From Streptomyces sp. CG4 (GTDB lineage: Bacteria > Actinomycetota > Actinomycetes > Streptomycetales > Streptomycetaceae): a stretch of 64,000 bases of DNA. This document shows, in pieces, positions 18,301-27,582 of this stretch. The stretch is from positions 1,488,001 through 1,552,000 of the forward strand of contig NZ_CP163525.1 in NCBI RefSeq assembly GCF_041080655.1, written 5' to 3'. Position numbers and translations under genes: made by a program. The notes beneath the pieces were generated by a model. It did not search any database. It worked only from the letters and a program-made list of their open reading frames with translations, and was not told the origin of the DNA. Each line of letters opens with the position of its first letter. The stretch's first letter is position 1.

Positions 18301-19113
18301 GTGACCGAGGGCGACTCCCCTCCGGCCGGACCGGCGAGGCTGGACACCTCCGTGGCGCACAACGCCCGGGTGTGGAACTACTGGATCGGCGGCAAGGACA
18401 ACTACGAGGTCGACCAGCGGGTCGGTGAGCACGTCGCGGGGATGTTCCCGGTGATCCGGGCGGTGGCCCGCGCGGACCGGGAGTTCCTGGCCCGGGCGGT
18501 GCGGTTCCTGACCGCCGAGCGCGGGATACGGCAGTTCCTGGACGTCGGCACCGGCCTGCCGACCGTGGAGAACACCCACGAGATCGCCCAGCGCATCGCC
18601 CCCGAGTCCCGGATCGTGTACGTCGACAACGACCCGATCGTGCTGGTACACGCCCGCGCGCTGCTCACCAGCTCTCCCGAGGGCGTGACGGACTACGTCG
18701 ACGCCGATGTGCGCGACCCGGACGCCATCCTGCAGCGCGCCGCCGAGACCCTGGACCTGACCCGGCCGGTGGCGCTGATGATGCTGGGCATCCTGAACTT
18801 CGTCCTGGACACCGCCGAGGCCCGGGACGTCGTCCGGCGGCTCATGGCGGCGCTGCCCTCGGGCAGCCATCTCGTCCTCACCCACCCGACCTACGACGCC
18901 GACGTGGGCGGCGAGGGCAATGTGGCCGCGATGGAGTTCTGGAACGCCAACGCCACCCCGCCGATCACCGCCCGCAGCCGCGCGGAGATCGCCGGTTTCC
19001 TGGACGGCCTCGAACTGGTCGAGCCGGGCCTGGTGCCCTGCTCGCAGTGGCGCGCCGAGCCGGCGTCCGCGGCTCCGGTTCCGCAGTTCGGCGCGGTGGC
19101 CGTGAAACCCTGA
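18301..19113 (+). CDS. SAM-dependent methyltransferase, DUF574 family (second paralog)
   Basis: A 270-residue relative of the protein at 15480, with the same landmarks: VAHNARVWNYWIGGKDNYEV, FLDVGTGLPTVENTHEIAQ, IVYVDNDPIVLVHARALLT and RPVALMMLGILNFVLD. Start is taken as the GTG at 18301 preceded by GAAGGGCGG; an in-frame ATG at 18262 is possible. The two copies are 2 kb apart in the same direction and are probably an old tandem duplication. Acceptor unknown. Confidence 0.9.
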   Translation: MTEGDSPPAGPARLDTSVAHNARVWNYWIGGKDNYEVDQRVGEHVAGMFPVIRAVARADREFLARAVRFLTAERGIRQFLDVGTGLPTVENTHEIAQRIAPESRIVYVDNDPIVLVHARALLTSSPEGVTDYVDADVRDPDAILQRAAETLDLTRPVALMMLGILNFVLDTAEARDVVRRLMAALPSGSHLVLTHPTYDADVGGEGNVAAMEFWNANATPPITARSRAEIAGFLDGLELVEPGLVPCSQWRAEPASAAPVPQFGAVAVKP

Positions 19114-19155
19114 CGCCGGCGCCGCGCCGACCCGCCGCCCCGCCGAGGAGGACGT

Positions 19156-20559
19156 ATGACCACCCTTGCCGACCCCGTGCCCGGCGGGCGTCCGGAGGAT
19201 CTGCGCCGGGTCGCCGGGCTCACGGCCGACCTGGCCGCGCGGGGTGTGCGGGGGATCGTGCTGGCCTATGTGGACACCGCGGGCGTCTGCCGGGTGAAGA
19301 CGGTCCCGACGGCCCGGCTGGAGGCGGCCGTGTCCTGGGGCATCGGCATGTCCCCGGTGTTCGACACCTTCCTGGCCGGCGACTCGATCGTCAGCACCGA
19401 TGTCCTCGGCTCGCCCGACGGTGACCTGCGGCTCTATCCGGACCTGGACCAGCTGGTGGCGCTGGCCGGGCAGCCCGGCTGGGCGTGGGCGCCGGTGGAC
19501 CGGATCACCCAGGAGGGCGCCCGGCACCCCGGCTGCGCCAGAACCTTTCTGCGCCGGATCGTCACCGACGCGGCAGAGCGGCACGGCCTCGCCTTCCAGG
19601 CGGCGATCGAGGTCGAGTGGGCGATCGGGCTGGGCTCGGCGCCGGCCGGGGAGTTCGTGCCGGCGGTGTCCGGACCTGCGTACGGCGCGACCCGGCAGGT
19701 CGAGCTGAGCGACTACACCGCCGATCTGCTGGCCGCGTTCGCCGCGCAGAACGTGGCCGTCGAACAGCTCCATCCCGAGTACGCGGCCGGGCAGTTCGAG
19801 GTCTCGGTGGGCGCGCTGGACCCGGTGGCGGCGGCCGACCGCAGCGTGCTGGTCCGGCAGACGGTCCGCGCGGTCGCGCAGCGGCACGGCCTGCGGGTGT
19901 CGTTCGCGCCCGCGGTGTCCGCCGAGGGCGTCGGCAACGGCGGGCATCTGCACCTGTCCTGCTGGCGTGCCGGTACGAATCTGCACGCGGGCGGTGCGCG
20001 CCGGTACGGCATGACGCCCGAGGCGGAGTCCTTCGCGGCCGGGATCCTGGCCCGGCTGCCCGCGCTGACGGCGGTGACCGCGCCGAGCCCCGCCAGCTAT
20101 CTGCGGCTCAAGCCCGCCCAGTGGGCGGGGGTGTTCACCGGCTGGGGCCGGGAGACCCGCGAGGCCGGACTGCGGCTGGTCACCGGCACGACGGGCCGCC
20201 AGGAGCGGGACGCCAACCTGGAGGTGAAGCCGGTCGACCTGGCCGCCAACCCCTATCTCGCCCTCGGCTGCGTCATCGCCGCCGGCCTCGACGGTCTGGC
20301 CGGGGCGCTGCAGCTGCCCGGGGAGATCACCGGCGACCCGGCCCGCTACGGCCCGGACGAGGCCGCGGCGCTCGGGGTCCGGCGGCTGCCGCGGTCACTG
20401 CCGCAGGCCGTCGAGGAGTTCCGGGCGGACGAGGTGCTGCGGACCGCGCTGGGCCCGGTCCTGGCGGACGCGGTGACCGCCGTACGGCTCGGCGAGGCGG
20501 CGGCCGTCGAGGGTCTGGACGATGCGCGGGTGGCGGCGGCCTACCGCTGGGTGTACTGA
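19156..20559 (+). CDS. glutamine synthetase-like enzyme (GlnA3/GlnA4/FluG type)
   Basis: The 467-residue protein has a GS beta-grasp part (residues 1-115, VLAYVDTAGVCRVKTVPTAR) and the catalytic barrel: FQAAIEVEWAIGLG in place of the usual EFEFFL segment, VEQLHPEYAAGQFEVSVG (metal ligands), GNGGHLHLSCW, and RLVTGTTGRQERDANLEVKP. It lacks the Tyr-containing adenylylation site of true type I GS. Such paralogs ligate glutamate to amines (polyamines, ethanolamine) rather than ammonia. GAGGAGG precedes the ATG. The next gene starts two bases after its stop and encodes the amidohydrolase half found fused to GS in eukaryotic FluG/NodGS. Confidence 0.9.
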   Translation: MTTLADPVPGGRPEDLRRVAGLTADLAARGVRGIVLAYVDTAGVCRVKTVPTARLEAAVSWGIGMSPVFDTFLAGDSIVSTDVLGSPDGDLRLYPDLDQLVALAGQPGWAWAPVDRITQEGARHPGCARTFLRRIVTDAAERHGLAFQAAIEVEWAIGLGSAPAGEFVPAVSGPAYGATRQVELSDYTADLLAAFAAQNVAVEQLHPEYAAGQFEVSVGALDPVAAADRSVLVRQTVRAVAQRHGLRVSFAPAVSAEGVGNGGHLHLSCWRAGTNLHAGGARRYGMTPEAESFAAGILARLPALTAVTAPSPASYLRLKPAQWAGVFTGWGRETREAGLRLVTGTTGRQERDANLEVKPVDLAANPYLALGCVIAAGLDGLAGALQLPGEITGDPARYGPDEAAALGVRRLPRSLPQAVEEFRADEVLRTALGPVLADAVTAVRLGEAAAVEGLDDARVAAAYRWVY

Positions 20560-20561
20560 CC

Positions 20562-21737
20562 ATGGCCACGCCGGGACCGGTCCACGAGGCCCTCGCCGAG
20601 CTGGAGCTGGTGGACCATCACTGCCACGGCGCGGTGACGGCCGACCTCGCGCCCGGGGAGTTCGCCTCCCTGCTCACCGAGGGCACGGCCTGGCCCGGCG
20701 TGTCGCCCTTCGACAGCCCCGTAGGCGTGGCCGTACGCCGCCACTGCGCACCCCTGCTGGACCTTCCCCGGCACGCGCCCCCGGCCGACTACACGGCGCG
20801 CCGCTCGGCACTGGGCTGGCGGGAGGTCAACCGCCGCTTCCTGCGCGCCGCGGGAGCCGAGGCGTTCTTCGTCGACACCGGCCACACCGCCCACCCGCTC
20901 ACCTCCCCCGCCGACCTGGCGGCGGCGTCCGGGGCTGTGGCCTGTGAGGTCGTACGCCTGGAGCAGGTGGCGGAGGCGGTGGCGGCGCGGGGCGTCGAGC
21001 CGGACGCGTACGCGGCCGCGTTCCGGACGGCCGCCGAGGAAGCCGTACGGCGACCGGGTGTGGTGGCGGTGAAGTCGGTGGCCGCGTATCGCACCGGCTT
21101 CGCGCTGGATCCGGCGCGCCCGGCGGACGCCGAGGTGACCGGGGCCGCCCGGCACTGGCTCGCGGCCGGCGGCCGCTTGGCCGACCCGGTCCTGATACGG
21201 CACCTGCTGTGGACCGCCGTGGACCTCGGCCTCCCCCTGCAGTTGCACGCCGGTTTCGGGGACGCCGACCTGCGGCTGCACCTCGCCGACCCGGCCCTGC
21301 TGACCGACTGGCTGCGGCTGGCCTCCGGCACGGTCCCGGTGCTCCTGCTGCACTGCTGGCCGTATCACCGCCAAGCCGCCTATCTGGCCGCGGTGTTCGA
21401 GCGGGTGTACCTGGACGTGGGCCTGGCCCTGCACCACACGGGCCCGGCCCGCTGCCGGGCCGTTCTGGAGGAGGCACTGGAGATCACCCCGTTCCGCAAG
21501 ATGCTGTACAGCTCCGACGCCTATGGGGTGGCCGAATTCCACCACCTCGGCGCCCTGTGCTTCCGGCAGGGGCTCGCCGAACTGCTCCAAGACCGTGTGG
21601 ACGCGGACGAGTTGAGCCTGCCCGACGCCTTGAGGATCGCGGCCTGGACCGGTCGCGACAATGCCCGACGCCTGTACGGACCCCTCGTAACCGCCCCGGC
21701 CCGTGATCCCAGCGGTCGCCCCACCCGGAAAGTATGA
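20562..21737 (+). CDS. amidohydrolase 2-family protein (FluG/nodulin-like)
   Basis: A 391-residue TIM-barrel hydrolase. It begins LELVDHHCHGAVTADLAPGE (the HxH metal motif near residue 18), continues with KSVAAYRTGFALDPARP, LPLQLHAGFGDADLRLHLAD (metal His), VLLLHCWPYHRQAAYLA, VYLDVGLALHH and ends with MLYSSDAYGVAEFHHLGA (catalytic Asp). These features match the amidohydrolase half of FluG and plant NodGS. It is the second gene of the GS operon and could hydrolyse the gamma-glutamyl amide made or used by its partner. The reaction is unproven. Confidence 0.85.
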   Translation: MATPGPVHEALAELELVDHHCHGAVTADLAPGEFASLLTEGTAWPGVSPFDSPVGVAVRRHCAPLLDLPRHAPPADYTARRSALGWREVNRRFLRAAGAEAFFVDTGHTAHPLTSPADLAAASGAVACEVVRLEQVAEAVAARGVEPDAYAAAFRTAAEEAVRRPGVVAVKSVAAYRTGFALDPARPADAEVTGAARHWLAAGGRLADPVLIRHLLWTAVDLGLPLQLHAGFGDADLRLHLADPALLTDWLRLASGTVPVLLLHCWPYHRQAAYLAAVFERVYLDVGLALHHTGPARCRAVLEEALEITPFRKMLYSSDAYGVAEFHHLGALCFRQGLAELLQDRVDADELSLPDALRIAAWTGRDNARRLYGPLVTAPARDPSGRPTRKV

Positions 21738-21744
21738 TCAAGCA

Positions 21745-22281
21745 ATGTCTGACATGACCGAGACGACGCCCGGCTGGCTGTCCACGGACGAGCTGGAATC
21801 AGCCAGGGCCCGGATGCCGATTCTGTACGTCGAGGCCGTCCCCGTCCGCGTGGACGACAGCGGCGAAGTCACCAGCATCGGACTGCTGCTGCGGATCGGC
21901 CCGGACGGGACGGTCAGCCGGACCCTGGTCTCCGGCCGCGTCCTGCACCACGAACGGGTCCGCGACGCCCTGCTGCGCCACCTGGAGAAGGACCTCGGCC
22001 CGGTCGCGCTCCCCCGCATCCCCACCTCCCTGCAGCCCTTCACCGTCGCGGAGTACTTCCCGACGGCGGGCATCACCCCGTACCACGACCCGCGCCAGCA
22101 CGCGGTCTCCCTCGCCTACGTCGTCCCGGTCACCGGCGACTGCCGGCCCCGCCAGGACGCGCTGGACCTCGTCTGGTTCAGCCCGCAGGAGGCCGCCTCC
22201 CCGGCCGTGCAGAGCGAGATGCCGGGCGGGCACGGGGTGCTGCTGAAGCAGGCGCTGGCGCACATGGGTCTGGCGTACTGA
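21745..22281 (+). CDS. NUDIX-like DUF4916 protein
   Basis: A 178-residue protein starting MSDMTETTPGWLSTDELESA, typical of the actinobacterial DUF4916 group. It has a beta-rich middle (ILYVEAVPVRVDDSGEV, LLLRIGPDGTVSRTLVSGRV) and ends with a NUDIX-like LDLVWFSPQEAASPAVQSEM. The full NUDIX box GX5EX7REUXEEXGU is not visible, so catalytic activity is doubtful. It follows the amidohydrolase by seven bases and is followed by a strong hairpin, so it closes the operon. Confidence 0.8.
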   Translation: MSDMTETTPGWLSTDELESARARMPILYVEAVPVRVDDSGEVTSIGLLLRIGPDGTVSRTLVSGRVLHHERVRDALLRHLEKDLGPVALPRIPTSLQPFTVAEYFPTAGITPYHDPRQHAVSLAYVVPVTGDCRPRQDALDLVWFSPQEAASPAVQSEMPGGHGVLLKQALAHMGLAY

Positions 22282-22304
22282 CGGCACTGCCGCGGGCGGC
22301 CGCC

Positions 22305-22331
22305 TGACCGGCCTGTTTATCAGGCCGGTCA
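22305..22331 (+). terminator. hairpin terminator of the GS-amidohydrolase-NUDIX operon
   Basis: An 11-bp perfect stem (TGACCGGCCTG/CAGGCCGGTCA) with a TTTAT loop, 24 bases after the NUDIX gene stop. Confidence 0.75.
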
Positions 22332-22473
22332 CCTCGCTGACCAGGGGTTTCGTCGACGCGTTCAGGTTGCGGTCAGGTTCGCGGCGCCCCGGGGCAACAG
22401 CTGCACCAGAAGCCCCAAAACAACGGCAAAGAGGGCTGGGGAAACGGCAGTTGCGCATGCAAGGGTGCTGGTC

Positions 22474-23271
22474 ATGAGCACAGAGCACGTCCTGGACGAC
22501 CGGCCCCGCGCGAGCGCTCGCGCGCGCATACGCGAGAGCGCGAACAAGGTGCCGGAGGTCACCGTCTACTTCTGGATCATCAAGGTCCTCACCACCGGCA
22601 TGGGCGAGACCGCCTCCGACTTCCTGGCGCACACGCTGGGCAACATCCCCGCGGTCGGCCTCGGCGGTCTCGCCTTCGTCGCGTCGCTGGTGCTCCAGTT
22701 CGCCGTCCGCCGGTACGTGGCCTGGATCTACTGGACGGCGATCGTCATGGTCAGCGTGTTCGGCACGATGGCCGCGGACGCGCTCCACGTGGTCGTCGGC
22801 GTCCCGTACACCCTGTCCACCCCGCTGTTCATGATCGCCCTGGCCGCCGTCTTCGTCCTCTGGTACAAGTCCGAGCGCACCCTGTCGATCCACTCCATCC
22901 GCACCCGGCGCCGCGAGTTCTTCTACTGGGCGGCCGTCCTCGCGACCTTCGCCCTGGGCACCGCCGCGGGCGACCTCACCGCGACGATCGGCCTCGGCTA
23001 CCTGGGCTCGATCGTCCTGTTCGCCGTGGCGATCTGCGTGCCCGCCCTGACCCACCGCATGCGCCTGCTGGGCGCGGTGACCGCCTTCTGGACGGCCTAC
23101 GTCATCACACGCCCGCTCGGCGCCTCCCTCGCCGACTGGATGGCCCTGCCGACCAAGCGCGGCGGCCTGGCGTGGGGGCTGGGGCCGGTGACGCTGTCCT
23201 GGACGGTGGCGATCGTCGGGTTCGTGACGTTCCTGGCGCTGTCCCGACGGGACACCGAGCCGGGGCGCTGA
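22474..23271 (+). CDS. COG4705-type membrane protein (first of three paralogs)
   Basis: A 265-residue protein with about eight transmembrane spans. The family start is KVPEVTVYFWIIKVLTTGMG followed by ETASDFLAH; other landmarks are SERTLSIHSIRTRRREFFYW, ATFALGTAAGDLTA and AYVITRPLGASLADWM. Charged residues in and near membrane segments (Glu of GMGE, Asp of AAGD, Arg-Pro of TRPLGA) suggest ion or small-molecule transport, but I know no established function. Two paralogs, at 36492 and 40577, share these motifs. The ATG at 22474 has AAGG about ten bases upstream. Confidence 0.85.
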   Translation: MSTEHVLDDRPRASARARIRESANKVPEVTVYFWIIKVLTTGMGETASDFLAHTLGNIPAVGLGGLAFVASLVLQFAVRRYVAWIYWTAIVMVSVFGTMAADALHVVVGVPYTLSTPLFMIALAAVFVLWYKSERTLSIHSIRTRRREFFYWAAVLATFALGTAAGDLTATIGLGYLGSIVLFAVAICVPALTHRMRLLGAVTAFWTAYVITRPLGASLADWMALPTKRGGLAWGLGPVTLSWTVAIVGFVTFLALSRRDTEPGR

Positions 23272-23479
23272 CGAGATCCGCCCGGCCTGCCGGGAGCCGC
23301 TCTCCGGTCGCCGGCAGGCCCCCTCGTGTTGCGCGTCTCCTCGTCCGGACCGCCAACCCCACGTTCCTGACCTCGCCTTGACGTTGCACCAGGCGAAACC
23401 GAAACCGGCCGACGTGCCTCATCGATGCACTGCGGCGTGCGCCGGAGGCCATGGACAAGGGGCCGTAGGACATGGAAAA

Positions 23480-23510
23480 GGGGCCGTGCAGACTGCTCTG
23501 ACACGACCCC
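23480..23510 (-). terminator. imperfect hairpin downstream of the second tRNA-Pro
   Basis: GGGGCCGTGCAGA and TCTGACACGACCCC pair with one bulge around a CTGC loop, 20 bases past the tRNA on the minus strand. Loop and position copy the hairpin at 7327-7362, so tRNA and terminator were apparently duplicated together. Confidence 0.6.
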
Positions 23511-23530
23511 TGACCTGCGATCTTCGCAAG

Positions 23531-23604
<74 letters not shown>

Positions 23605-23720
23605 GTGCCGTTTGACCTGGGGTTTCCCTGGTCGAAACGCGCAAGAAAACAATACCGCATTCCGCTCGGTGGTCGCGCATCACTTGCTGTCCGTGCAGGC
23701 CAACCGCCGCCCCACCCCGT

Positions 23721-23828
23721 CTGCGCCGCGCGGTGTCCCCACTCTGTCCGCGCCGCGCGGTGCCCCCATCCCGTCCTCGCAGCCCGCTGTCCCACTCCCA
23801 CCGAGCCGCGCGGTGTCCCACCCCCTCC
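23721..23828. repeat. four imperfect 27-bp tandem repeats
   Basis: Units begin at 23721, 23748, 23775 and 23802; the common core is GCGCCGCGCGGTG followed by a C-rich half. They lie between the tRNA and the YjbR gene, outside any supported coding region. The rest of the gap 23605-23875 shows nothing else. Confidence 0.65.
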
Positions 23829-23875
23829 GCGGCGAGCGGGATCATGTCGCGCCCGGCTTGCGCGCACGGGGGATT

Positions 23876-24235
23876 TCACTGCGCGGGCGGCAGCCCCAAC
23901 TCGGGGTGGGCTTCTAGGAGTCGGGGTGGCGCGGCCTGCCGCCAGGAGTCGGCGAGGATGTCACGCAGTTCGTCCTCGTCCTCCAGCGCGGCGAGCCGTG
24001 TTCTGACCCAGGCGAACTGGGCCTCGTGATCGGCGATCCAGAACTTCCCCGGCTCGGCCATCACCAGTTCGTCGCGCTCCTCCTTGGGGCAGCGCACGGC
24101 GATGGACGTCTCGTCCTCGGGCAGGGTCGCGAACATCTTCCCGGCCACCCGGAACGTGGGCATGCTCCAGGCGATCTTCTCCGTGGTGTCCGGCAGGGAC
24201 AGAGCGATACGGCGTACGTCTTCAGCATCCGGCAT
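23876..24235 (-). CDS. MmcQ/YjbR-family protein
   Basis: A 119-residue protein of the double-wing YjbR fold. Typical segments are EDVRRIALSLPDTTEKIAWS, MPTFRVAGKMFATLPEDE and KFWIADHEAQFAWVRTRLAA. Members are small DNA-binding-like proteins of unknown role. The ATG at 24235 was chosen; upstream starts would add a non-conserved basic stretch. It is separated by 30 bases from the GNAT gene upstream, so could be its operon partner. Confidence 0.85.
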   Translation of the reverse strand: MPDAEDVRRIALSLPDTTEKIAWSMPTFRVAGKMFATLPEDETSIAVRCPKEERDELVMAEPGKFWIADHEAQFAWVRTRLAALEDEDELRDILADSWRQAAPPRLLEAHPELGLPPAQ

Positions 24236-24265
24236 GCAACGCACGGTAGCCCGTGCCACTGACAG

Positions 24266-24787
24266 TCACCTGCCCAGCCGCTTGTAGTACAGCGTCGTCG
24301 GCCGCAGATCGCCCGCCGGGCTCTCCGCGTAGTCGGGGATGGTGCCGGCCTCGGTCCAGCCGGCCGAGCGGTAGAGGTGCTCGGCAGGGCTGCCGGTCTC
24401 GGTGTCGAGGTGGAGCAGGGTGATGCCGACGGCAGCGGCCGCGTCCTCGGCAGTGGCGAGGAGGCGGCGGCCGAGACCTCGCCCGCGTGCGGAGCGGTGC
24501 ACCATCAGTTTCACCAGTTCCGCGCGGTGGCGGCTGTTGGGCTTGTCGGGGTGGGCCAGGCTCACGGTGCCGACCGGCCGGCCGACGGCGTCGAGGGCCG
24601 CCCAGAGGGCGAACCGGCCCGCCGCCGTCGCCTCCGCGCGCTCCCGCCACCAGGCGACGGCCTCCTCCTGGGCGAGCGGGGCGAGGAAGCCGACCGAGGC
24701 GCCGCCGGCCACGGCGTCCGTCAGCAGCCGCGCCAACTGCCCGGCCCGCTCCCGCACTTGAGCGGCGTTCCAGCGCTCCACCCTCAC
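24266..24787 (-). CDS. GNAT-family N-acetyltransferase
   Basis: A 173-residue acetyltransferase. The acetyl-CoA binding region is AELVKLMVHRSARGRGLGRR (motif A, R-x-x-G-x-G), followed by LLHLDTETGSPAEHLYRSAG and the closing TTLYYKRLGR. It would transfer acetyl from acetyl-CoA to an amine; the substrate is unknown. The GTG at 24787 overlaps the stop of the upstream cupin regulator as GTGA, so the two are translationally coupled and the regulator probably controls it. Confidence 0.9.
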   Translation of the reverse strand: MRVERWNAAQVRERAGQLARLLTDAVAGGASVGFLAPLAQEEAVAWWRERAEATAAGRFALWAALDAVGRPVGTVSLAHPDKPNSRHRAELVKLMVHRSARGRGLGRRLLATAEDAAAAVGITLLHLDTETGSPAEHLYRSAGWTEAGTIPDYAESPAGDLRPTTLYYKRLGR

Positions 24788-25353
24788 GGTCGCACCACCG
24801 CCAGCGCATACCGCGTCTCGACCGGGCCGGCGCAGCGGAAGCGGGTCGGGCCGAAGACCCGCATCCGCAGGCAGTCGCCGGTGTCCAAGTGATGGACCTG
24901 TTCCCCGTCGGTCACCTCCAGGGCGCCGTCGAGGACCCACAGATGCTGTTCCAGACCGGTCACGGGCGGACGGTCGTAGGAGATGTCGGAGCCCGGCGCG
25001 AGGCGGCCCTCGACCAGTTCGCCGCGGAGTCCGGTGTGCGGCGGGGAGACGGACCGGCGGACGAAACCGGCCTCGCGGTCCTGCCAGATCTGCTGGTCGG
25101 CGGCCCGGACCAGCGGCGCGGGTGCCGCCTCGACCTCGCTGAGCAGCTGGGACATGGTACGGCCGTAGACATGGCAGAGCCGGTTCAGCAGGGCGGCGGT
25201 GGGGCTGATCTCCGCGCGTTCGGCGCGCGACAACGTCGATCGGCTGATCCCGCTGCGCTCGGCCAACTCCCCCAAGGACCAGCCGTGTTGAGTGCGCAGC
25301 TCGGCCAACCGGGCGCCGATGCGGGTGTCGAGCGAATCCTCCGGGCTTCTCAT
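24784..25353 (-). CDS. XRE-family regulator with C-terminal cupin domain
   Basis: The 189-residue protein has an N-terminal helix-turn-helix (RIGARLAELRTQHGWSLGEL, RSGISRSTLSRAERAEIS; residues 10-65) and a cupin sensor domain (about 110-185: LEQHLWVLDGALEVTDGEQV, HHLDTGDCLRM). This is the PuuR-like design, in which a small ligand binds the cupin barrel. It is the first gene of a two-gene unit with a GNAT acetyltransferase. A palindrome overlapping its start region suggests autorepression. Confidence 0.92.
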   Translation of the reverse strand: MRSPEDSLDTRIGARLAELRTQHGWSLGELAERSGISRSTLSRAERAEISPTAALLNRLCHVYGRTMSQLLSEVEAAPAPLVRAADQQIWQDREAGFVRRSVSPPHTGLRGELVEGRLAPGSDISYDRPPVTGLEQHLWVLDGALEVTDGEQVHHLDTGDCLRMRVFGPTRFRCAGPVETRYALAVVRP

Positions 25354-25354
25354 G

Positions 25355-25373
25355 TCCGGGACGCTATCCCGGA
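25355..25373. promoter_or_regulatory. palindrome at the start of the XRE-cupin gene
   Basis: TCCGGGA-CGCTA-TCCCGGA is a perfect 7+5+7 inverted repeat, two bases upstream of the ATG. Placed there it would cover the promoter or block initiation. It is the obvious autoregulatory operator candidate. Confidence 0.5.
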
Positions 25374-25399
25374 TATGAGACAGGCGGGTTACGGAGGCC

Positions 25400-26305
25400 T
25401 CACGCCTCCTGTGCCGCCCTCCCCAGCGCCTCCAGCACCGGGCGGATCAGCGGGTGCCCCTCGGCTCCCCGCCGCACCGCGGCGAAGACGCGGCGAGTCG
25501 GAGCCACGCCGTCGACAGGGCGGACGACCACATGAGTCAGGTCCATACCGTTCAGGGCCGAGCGAGGTACGAGAGCCACACCCGCGCCCGCCGAGGCGAG
25601 GGCCACGACGGCGCGGAAGTCGTCGGAGGAGTGTTCCAGCCGGGGCTGGAAGCCGGCGCTCTCACAGGCGAGGACGACCACGTCGTGGCACGGATTGCCG
25701 GGGTACGGGCCGATCCAGGGGTCCTTGGCCAGCTCGGCGAGCGGGACCTCCGCCGCGCCCGCGAGACGATGGCCGACCGGTACGACCGCGTCGAACGGCT
25801 CGGCGTACAGCGGGACATGCGTGAGCCGGGGGTCGTCGGCGGGCGGGGCGCCGCGGTACTCCACGGCGACGGCCACATCGACCTGCCGGTCCAGCACCAT
25901 GGGCAGGCTCGCGTCGCCCTCCGCGTCCTGGACGCGCATGCGTATGCCGGGCGCGGTGTCCGCGAGCCGGGCCACGGCCGGGGCCACGACCTGGGCGATG
26001 CCGGTGGCGAAGGCGGCCACGGTGACCGTGCCCGCCTCGCCCGAGCCGTAGGCCGCCAGCTCCGCCTCGGCCCGCTCCAGCTGGGCCAGGACCGCGTTGG
26101 TGTGGTTCAGCAGGATCTCGCCGGCCGGGGTGAGCCGTACGCCCTTGGCGCCGCGCTCGACCAGCCGGTGGCCGGTCTCCTGCTCCAGGGCCGTCAGCTG
26201 CTGGGAGACGGCGGAGGGCGTGAGATAGAGGGCGGCGGCCGCCGCGGTGACCGTGCGGTGGTCGGCCACCGCACGGAGGATGTGGAGCCGCCGTGCCTCG
26301 ATCAT
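25400..26305 (-). CDS. LysR-family transcriptional regulator
   Basis: A 301-residue LTTR. The winged helix is residues 1-65 (ARRLHILRAVADHRTVTAAA, YLTPSAVSQQLTALEQETGH), followed by a periplasmic-binding-like effector domain (GTVTVAAFATGIAQVVAPAV, VDVAVAVEYRG, GVALVPRSALNGMDL). The start codon is 31 bases after kbl in the same direction, so it is probably the last gene of the tdh-kbl operon and may control threonine catabolism, perhaps sensing an amino acid. That link is from context only. Confidence 0.92.
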   Translation of the reverse strand: MIEARRLHILRAVADHRTVTAAAAALYLTPSAVSQQLTALEQETGHRLVERGAKGVRLTPAGEILLNHTNAVLAQLERAEAELAAYGSGEAGTVTVAAFATGIAQVVAPAVARLADTAPGIRMRVQDAEGDASLPMVLDRQVDVAVAVEYRGAPPADDPRLTHVPLYAEPFDAVVPVGHRLAGAAEVPLAELAKDPWIGPYPGNPCHDVVVLACESAGFQPRLEHSSDDFRAVVALASAGAGVALVPRSALNGMDLTHVVVRPVDGVAPTRRVFAAVRRGAEGHPLIRPVLEALGRAAQEA

Positions 26306-26336
26306 GCCGTCAATTATCGCAAGCGGTCCGCGCTGG

Positions 26337-27530
<1,194 letters not shown>

Positions 27531-27582
27531 CGAAGAAGCTCCTAAGGTACTTACGCGGTAGGGGAGTTACGCGTTCTACGGC

